NCBI GenBank assembly: GCA_026986655.1
Contig: JALSOD010000137.1
Coordinates: 1-12,025 of the forward strand
Source of the DNA: Caldifarciminota bacterium
Lineage (GTDB): Bacteria; Hydrothermota; Hydrothermia; B15-G9; WFZT01
Direction of reading: 5' to 3'
DNA length: 12,025 bases
Position numbers and translations under genes: made by a program. Shown here piece after piece: positions 8,897 through 12,025 of the stretch (position 1 is the stretch's first letter; every line of letters starts with the position of its first letter). The notes below the pieces were generated by a model. It searched no databases. It had not been told where the DNA came from and was given only the letters and a program-made list of their open reading frames with translations.

Positions 8897-9934
8897 CTAA
8901 TAAAGGTATGGTGATATTGTTAAACTACCCTTACCCCTTTTATAACCACAATGCTCACAGGTGGGAACTCTTAAAACCGGATGAGACTCAAAGCTTCCAT
9001 CAATAAGATTTACAAAAATCACTCTCCCAAGTGTTGGAGAAGTCATTATATTCCCAACAATTAATATGATATGTGGAAATACTTTATGAAGCAATCCCTT
9101 AAACAAAAATCCAACTGGGGACGGATTAACAATACTATTATCATCCACAAATGAATAAATAAATGGATTTGCTCCAGTACTTAAAAACCTTTTATAAAAG
9201 CAGTTCCAACAAGGGTAACCTTCAATGACTGTTGGTCCTATTATGGATAATGCATTATCTTGGAGATAAACGATAGGTAATAAAATTTTTTTGTAATTGA
9301 TTGTAAGCTTGTTTAATTTAAGTATAAAGGATGGCCTGAATCCATTAACAATACTAACTATATAGTCATATTCCTTAAAACTCTTTTCCAACACATTACC
9401 GATACCATCTCTATAATCAACAGTGCTAATCTTAATATTTGAGAAGATTTTTAGTTCATTGTTTAAATATTCTTCAAAAGTATTTGTAAATTCTCTTGGC
9501 AATATAAATAGGATGTCAGTACTTAAAACCATTTTCAATACATCCTGAGGTTCATTTGTAAATTTACTCAAAAAATACACCCATTCTTTCCTTTCATCTG
9601 TGAACTCGTCATTGTAACAGGTCATCACCATGTTACTTTCCCAGAGATCTTGTGAGAATTCCTTTATAACTTTTGCTTCTCTTTTAGATAAATTTCTTTC
9701 TTCAATAAATACTTCTACATTTACACAATCACTCATTAGTTTCTTTATAAATTCAATATAAATAGAGTCTCTACGAACTAAAACTAATTTTTTTAGATCA
9801 GTGTCTTTATGCGTGTTATCTTTCACTTCATAAAATTCAAAAGGAGGGAAAAATATCATTATCCTATCCTCCCTTATGGTAACTGAATAAAATGGTTTCA
9901 ATTTTACAGGTTTGTTAAAATCAAAACCTCTCAT
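8897..9934 (-). CDS. E1/ThiF-like TOMM cyclodehydratase partner (C-protein)
   Basis: A 345-residue protein of the ThiF-like class found beside TOMM YcaO proteins, where it binds the leader peptide and presents the substrate to the YcaO enzyme. The C-terminal half has the recognisable GPTVIEGYPCWNCF (233-246) and RVPTCEHCG (322-330). These CxxC pairs (C242/C245 and C326/C329) should hold the structural zinc. No GxGxxG nucleotide loop is visible, as expected since ATP is used by YcaO in these systems. The N-terminal ~100 residues probably hold the leader-binding winged helix, but this is not clear by eye. The start follows GAGAGGA at 5 nt spacing. It is separated from the precursor gene by the 42-bp palindrome. 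Confidence 0.85.
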   Translation of the reverse strand: MRGFDFNKPVKLKPFYSVTIREDRIMIFFPPFEFYEVKDNTHKDTDLKKLVLVRRDSIYIEFIKKLMSDCVNVEVFIEERNLSKREAKVIKEFSQDLWESNMVMTCYNDEFTDERKEWVYFLSKFTNEPQDVLKMVLSTDILFILPREFTNTFEEYLNNELKIFSNIKISTVDYRDGIGNVLEKSFKEYDYIVSIVNGFRPSFILKLNKLTINYKKILLPIVYLQDNALSIIGPTVIEGYPCWNCFYKRFLSTGANPFIYSFVDDNSIVNPSPVGFLFKGLLHKVFPHIILIVGNIMTSPTLGRVIFVNLIDGSFESHPVLRVPTCEHCGYKRGKGSLTISPYLY

Positions 9935-9958
9935 GTAAATCCTCTCTCAAGTTTTTTG

Positions 9959-10000
9959 GTCAAATGTGAGTGGCGATGTACATCGCCACTCACATTTGAC
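9959..10000. promoter_or_regulatory. 42-bp perfect palindrome between precursor and enzyme genes
   Basis: Positions 9959-9979 (GTCAAATGTGAGTGGCGATGT) are exactly complementary to 9980-10000, with no spacer. In the minus-strand transcript this gives a very stable hairpin of about 19 bp with a minimal loop, starting 13 nt after the precursor stop. What follows is CAAAAAACTTGAG, not a U-run, so it is not a standard Rho-independent terminator. By analogy with the terminator between sagA and sagB, I infer that it sets stoichiometry: abundant precursor mRNA protected at its 3' end, with partial read-through or processing into the enzyme genes. Confidence 0.85.
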
Positions 10001-10013
10001 TGCATTGTGTTTA

Positions 10014-10154
10014 TCACCGGATGATACAACAGCAGTTACAGTTGCAGTTACAACAGCAATTGACATTTACATCACCAGATAGCACCCCTGTCAAGAGAAA
10101 TCCACCTATGCCCAGGGATGGCATGTTCCTTCTTTCAAGTACCTGTATCTTCAT
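10014..10154 (-). CDS. TOMM precursor peptide with Cys/Asn core
   Basis: A 46-residue peptide. It has a leader of about 32 residues (MKIQVLERRNMPSLGIGGFL, then LTGVLSGDVNVN) and a core reading CCCNCNCNCCC followed by IIR. The eight Cys at 33, 34, 35, 37, 39, 41, 42 and 43 are arranged symmetrically around C37-N38-C39, with Asn at 36, 38 and 40. The core has no Ser or Thr, so the cyclodehydratase could make up to eight thiazoles. The ribosome binding site is excellent (AAAGGAGG, 8 nt before ATG). It lies first in the operon, behind a -10 element and operator palindrome, and directly upstream of the modification genes. The Cys-run layout recalls SagA of the streptolysin S family, but the sequence is otherwise unlike any precursor I know. 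The leader cleavage site is not evident; somewhere in SGDVNVN is plausible. Confidence 0.9.
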   Translation of the reverse strand: MKIQVLERRNMPSLGIGGFLLTGVLSGDVNVNCCCNCNCNCCCIIR

Positions 10155-10175
10155 CTTACTCACCTCCTTTCTCAA

Positions 10176-10227
10176 TTTTTTGATAGCGCGCTATCGATAA
10201 ATATATATGCAATTTTTCCGCCATAAA
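10176..10227 (-). repeat. 52-bp promoter/operator block, copy A (precursor gene)
   Basis: Ungapped 52-bp match (49 identical) to 11787-11838; both copies lie immediately upstream of a strong ribosome binding site. Reading the minus strand, it runs TTTATGG(C/T)GGAAAAATTG, then an AT-rich -10, then a 14-bp perfect palindrome, then CAAAAAA. The block drives transcription toward the precursor gene. Its duplication suggests co-regulation of the two units by the same factor, or a recent copying event. Confidence 0.85.
10182..10195. promoter_or_regulatory. Operator palindrome GATAGCGCGCTATC with -10 (copy A)
   Basis: The 14-bp sequence GATAGCGCGCTATC is a perfect palindrome. On the minus strand a -10-like TATATT lies at 10205-10200, with a weak -35 TTTATG 16 nt further upstream. 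The palindrome would therefore lie at about the transcription start, a typical position for a repressor operator (inference). It is the only GC-rich part of the block and is identical in copy B. Confidence 0.6.
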
Positions 10228-10874
10228 TGGGGTGGAAACCAGATCCCGCTTGACTACTACATTTTTAAATCCTTGCCTCTATGAGAAAGTCTGCAAAGTG
10301 TAAACTTTTTGTGACATCGATTTTGGTGGACTCACTGTAAGTATCGATAACAACTTTATTTAGTTTTGTCGCATTTTTGTTACAGTACTTTTGTACTATT
10401 TTAAGGTAAGTTCCGAACACATCTGTATTTACCCGTGTCACCTTTTGTTTACAGCCCATTTTTACTATGTTAAAAACCGCAACAAATCAATATTTTTTAA
10501 ATGTTTTGCAAAAATGCATGAAAATCCGAGGAATAGTACAAATGGGCTATAAGAATACCTGATCATCTATGGTCACCCCAAAAACCGAGGATATTAGAAA
10601 ATTCTTGCACCATTAAACCTTACATAATCAAGGGGATTTTAACATCCCCTGATTCCTTATAACAATGGGAGACTTTCCATTACTTATTCTGAATGTGTAG
10701 AAATTTTGAATTTAATAAATTGATCAAAACACATTTCCATTTTTATTGTTCTTAAATTTTTTTTTGTTTAATTGACATCATTTTCCTGTGTTTAATTACA
10801 ACAATCAAACTTCCACCATCATTTCATACACTATTTTTGGGATCGTTTAGCTCCAAATTGAATTTCCGGTTAGA
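10228..10874. other. Gene-poor spacer between the two units
   Basis: About 650 bases without a convincing gene. A 64-codon minus-strand frame (10265-10459, MGCKQKVTRVN...) has no ribosome binding site and no recognisable domain; its VVIDTYS is faintly reminiscent of an integrase-core strand, so a decayed transposase remnant is conceivable. Other structure: a stem with complementary arms AATCAAGGGGAT/ATCCCCTGATT and one bulged A (10626-10654), which lacks a U-run on either strand; the inverted pair AGCCCATTT (10453-10461) and AAATGGGCT (10540-10548); and the small hairpin AGTAC-TTTT-GTACT (10384-10397). No further cysteine-rich precursor was seen. Confidence 0.5.
10626..10654. other. GC-rich stem-loop downstream of the glycine-zipper unit
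   Basis: Arms AATCAAGGGGAT and ATCCCCTGATT pair over 11 bp with one bulged A and a 6-nt loop. It sits about 220 bp after the last frame of the upstream unit and could end or protect that transcript. Neither strand has a following U-run, so I do not call it an intrinsic terminator. Confidence 0.4.
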
Positions 10875-11093
10875 TTAAAAAATCTTTCTAATCGGCTTTT
10901 TTAAAATGTATAATACACTGAGGATAATGATTGCCCATAGCAATCCAAGTAAAATTCCTTTCCACAAAGATTCCCAAATTCCCATTTTACCAATGAAATA
11001 ATTGATACTAACCATCACCAGGATTCCCAAAAAAAGAATGTCGTAGTGTTTTTTAATGTATTTGATTACAAAATTGAGACTTATATAACCCAT
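10875..11093 (-). CDS. Small two-helix membrane protein
   Basis: A 72-residue protein from ATG 11093 (MGYISLNFVIKYIKKHYDIL) with two hydrophobic helices, near residues 20-38 (ILFLGILVMVSINYFIGKM) and 49-66 (ILLGLLWAIIILSVLYIL), and basic ends (KKPIRKIF). The open frame extends upstream to 11297, but that part is an out-of-frame reading of the glycine-zipper gene and is Trp/Arg-rich nonsense, so I start within the 44-nt gap that follows that gene's stop. The ribosome binding site is weak. Its size, charge and position behind a secreted-type protein would fit an immunity or accessory membrane protein. The function is unknown. Confidence 0.45.
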   Translation of the reverse strand: MGYISLNFVIKYIKKHYDILFLGILVMVSINYFIGKMGIWESLWKGILLGLLWAIIILSVLYILKKPIRKIF

Positions 11094-11137
11094 ACAATAC
11101 ACCAACCTATTGTATAATTTTTGAAATTTCCATTCGA

Positions 11138-11668
11138 TTAAATATGGCCAACTAAATATAACAAAGAGGCAGCAATTGATCCGACTATTCCACCTACCCA
11201 TCCACCTGTAATACCTCCAGCAATTCCACCAATTATATCGGACAAAATGAACCCTAACAATGAGGTTTTCATGGTAATTTGTGTGTTTGGTAACCAACTG
11301 GGGTTATAAATTGTCGATGCACCATCTTTTGCAATACTTATAGCAAGTTTAATTGCAGTTGTTACTTCCGGATAATCCTTATATGTTTTCGTATTTATTA
11401 TACTTTGGAGTGTGTCAATAACATTATTGATATTTGTGCAATAGTTTAACCTATCACTGATTTCTCCAATGATGCGCCTGTGCTCCTTGTTCATAGATTT
11501 TATTTTTTCATTTACCTGCGGATAATATTCAAGAACTTCTTTCATGATGTTTTTAGTATGCGGATCTATTTGATTTAAACTTAATGCCTGCGAAACAATA
11601 TCGTAGAATGATGGATTCGGAGGGAGTCTTTTAGATAACTGATCATAATTCTCTATGACTGCTTTCAC
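11138..11668 (-). CDS. Secreted-type glycine-zipper protein, 5' end damaged
   Basis: The open frame gives 176 residues from GTG 11668, a start with no ribosome binding site. Residues 1-130 are mostly helical and charged. The C-terminus (134-174) is a long hydrophobic segment with glycines every fourth residue at 147, 151, 155, 159 and 163, and a second register at 148, 152, 156 and 160: a strong glycine zipper (GGIAGGITGGWVGGIVG). Such segments pack membrane helices and occur in bacteriocin-like and pore-forming proteins; no family was recognised. Upstream, in the next frame, lies a signal-peptide-like reading (KIHMYA-stop-IALFFIPAFGL) that would join this frame as NAITVHDHTLVV if one A were removed from the AAAA run at about 11700. 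The gene therefore looks like a secreted protein whose start region has decayed, or a misassembled one. It shares its promoter block with the TOMM precursor gene. Confidence 0.55.
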   Translation of the reverse strand: MKAVIENYDQLSKRLPPNPSFYDIVSQALSLNQIDPHTKNIMKEVLEYYPQVNEKIKSMNKEHRRIIGEISDRLNYCTNINNVIDTLQSIINTKTYKDYPEVTTAIKLAISIAKDGASTIYNPSWLPNTQITMKTSLLGFILSDIIGGIAGGITGGWVGGIVGSIAASLLYLVGHI

Positions 11669-11780
11669 AACAAGGGTATGGTCATGTACTGTAATTGCAT
11701 TTAAACCAAATGCTGGTATGAAAAATAGAGCAATTCAAGCATACATATGTATTTTGATTAACCTGATTTTTAAACCTCCT
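11669..11780 (-). pseudogene. Broken start and signal-peptide region of the glycine-zipper gene
   Basis: A strong ribosome binding site (GGAAGGAGG) is followed at 7 nt by ATC instead of ATG, then AGG and an in-frame TAA. A different frame reads KIHMYA, TGA, then IALFFIPAFGL, an ideal signal-peptide core. A further +1 shift in the AAAA run leads into the long frame beginning before 11668. At least three or four lesions within about 110 bases fit decay, or a local sequence or assembly error. The intact ribosome binding site and promoter suggest that the damage is recent. Confidence 0.5.
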
Positions 11781-11786
11781 TCCTCA

Positions 11787-11838
11787 TTTTTTGATAGCGC
11801 GCTATCGATAATCATATATGCAATTTTTCCACCATAAA
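11787..11838 (-). repeat. 52-bp promoter/operator block, copy B (glycine-zipper gene)
   Basis: Second copy of the block at 10176-10227, same orientation, no gaps and three substitutions. Two adjacent substitutions turn the -10 from TATATT (copy A) to TATGAT (11816-11811), which remains near consensus, so promoter function seems conserved in both. The palindrome GATAGCGCGCTATC is at 11793-11806 and is unchanged. Confidence 0.85.
11793..11806. promoter_or_regulatory. Operator palindrome GATAGCGCGCTATC with -10 (copy B)
   Basis: Identical to the site before the precursor gene and at the same distance from its -10. It lies 13 nt upstream of the GGAGG ribosome binding site. Preservation of all 14 bases between copies while flanking bases changed supports a protein-binding role, though a small mRNA hairpin (5-bp stem, CGCG loop) is also possible. 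Confidence 0.6.
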
Positions 11839-11880
11839 AACTATATCCCCCATAAGTTCTGATAAATCAATAACTTCCAT
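11812..11880 (-). CDS. Possible 22-residue leader ORF
   Basis: ATG at 11880 with an upstream AGAGGAAGAA ribosome binding site encodes MEVIDLSELMGDIVFMVEKL followed by HI and a TGA inside the copy B block. It lies about 10-20 nt downstream of the likely start of the TATAAT promoter at 11898-11903. It may be a real regulatory small ORF whose translation crosses the downstream promoter, or a remnant of a longer gene: past the TGA the frame continues LSIARYQKMRKEV, and the equivalent frame in copy A is open as MAEKLHIYLSIARYQKIEK. Confidence 0.3.
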   Translation of the reverse strand: MEVIDLSELMGDIVFMVEKLHI

Positions 11881-11897
11881 TTCTTCCTCTTTATTTT

Positions 11898-11926
11898 ATT
11901 ATATTCGATGGTGTAACATCTTGTTA
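11898..11926 (-). promoter_or_regulatory. Promoter with consensus TATAAT
   Basis: On the minus strand a perfect -10 TATAAT occupies 11903-11898. The hexamer 17 nt upstream is TAACAA (11926-11921), a poor -35 that lies inside the first operator of the adjacent array. A weak -35 covered by repeated sites suggests activator dependence or repression. The transcript would run into the 22-codon ORF and the glycine-zipper unit. Confidence 0.5.
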
Positions 11927-11970
11927 CGCTTTGTAACATTCTGTTACATAGTGTAATATTCTGTTATACC
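11911..11970. promoter_or_regulatory. Triple 20-bp palindromic operator array
   Basis: Three tandem 20-bp units (11911, 11931, 11951), each containing a palindrome: GTAACA-TCT-TGTTAC (913-927), GTAACA-TTC-TGTTAC (933-947) and GTAATA-TTC-TGTTAT (953-967; last three digits of 11xxx). The 20-bp period is about two helical turns, so bound dimers would lie on one face. The third unit is degenerate symmetrically, A-T replacing C-G in one arm and T replacing C in the other. The array directly abuts the TATAAT promoter, so it is likely the binding site of a dimeric regulator encoded outside this window. Confidence 0.7.
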
Positions 11971-12025
11971 CAAACCAATGTTCAAAAACTTGATGAATAA
12001 AGTATTTAGCATGCCTAATTACTAC

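Noticed and set aside
9959..10000. Intrinsic terminator after the precursor gene
   Set aside because: The hairpin is strong, but neither strand has a following U-run; I report it as a palindrome with a possible attenuation or processing role instead.
10014..10154. Lanthipeptide or metallothionein reading of the Cys-rich peptide
   Set aside because: There are no lanthipeptide synthetase genes, the core has no Ser/Thr, and the adjacent YcaO, E1-like and SagB genes point to azole formation.
11094..11297. N-terminal extension of the small membrane protein
   Set aside because: It overlaps the glycine-zipper gene out of frame and gives Trp/Arg/Tyr-rich sequence typical of an antisense-like shadow of Gly codons.
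11736..11747. Selenocysteine or recoded TGA in the signal-peptide region
   Set aside because: A separate frame break and missing start codon accompany it, and genuine genes here stop at TGA (precursor, methyltransferase, 763-residue protein).

Overview
This window looks like a stretch of an AT-rich, diderm (Gram-negative type) bacterium. It encodes an outer-membrane TonB-dependent receptor and uses strong GGAGG-type ribosome binding sites and the standard genetic code. The strong Shine-Dalgarno use argues against a typical Bacteroidetes; an uncultivated diderm lineage is plausible, but I cannot assign a phylum from sequence alone. Every convincing gene is on the minus strand, so the locus reads from right to left.

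The core is a RiPP locus of the TOMM type (thiazole/oxazole-modified peptides, the streptolysin S class). It starts with a 46-residue precursor (10014-10154) whose core is the mirror-symmetric string CCCNCNCNCCC. Next come a 42-bp perfect palindrome (9959-10000), an E1/ThiF-like cyclodehydratase partner (8897-9934), a YcaO cyclodehydratase ending in a PxPxP motif (7543-8877), a SagB-type FMN dehydrogenase (6628-7521), a class I methyltransferase (5776-6627) and an integral-membrane M50 zinc protease (4727-5779). Adjacent genes abut or overlap, and several starts are translationally coupled. The expected chemistry is heterocyclisation of cysteines to thiazolines, oxidation to thiazoles, a possible methylation and possible removal of the leader by the M50 protease. 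No ABC exporter and no SagE-like CPBP protease is present.

The same operon continues, with visibly higher GC, into a 763-residue envelope protein (2429-4720) built from an amidohydrolase fold that has lost its metal ligands, a beta-rich domain and a TPR-like region. It ends with a 666-residue TonB-dependent receptor with a carboxypeptidase-regulatory-like plug extension (432-2432). A receptor downstream of TOMM enzymes suggests that the product crosses the outer membrane inward, for example as a thiazole metallophore, or that self-recognition is involved. This is inference.

Upstream lies a second minus-strand unit: a glycine-zipper protein (11138-11668) and a small two-helix membrane protein (10875-11093). 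A 52-bp block containing a -10 element and the palindrome GATAGCGCGCTATC occurs in front of both the precursor and the glycine-zipper gene (49 of 52 identical), so the two are probably co-regulated. The glycine-zipper gene has a damaged 5' end. Further upstream are three 20-bp-spaced palindromic operators (11911-11970) abutting a TATAAT box. The leftmost 431 bases and the 10228-10874 interval hold no convincing gene, only inverted and direct repeats.
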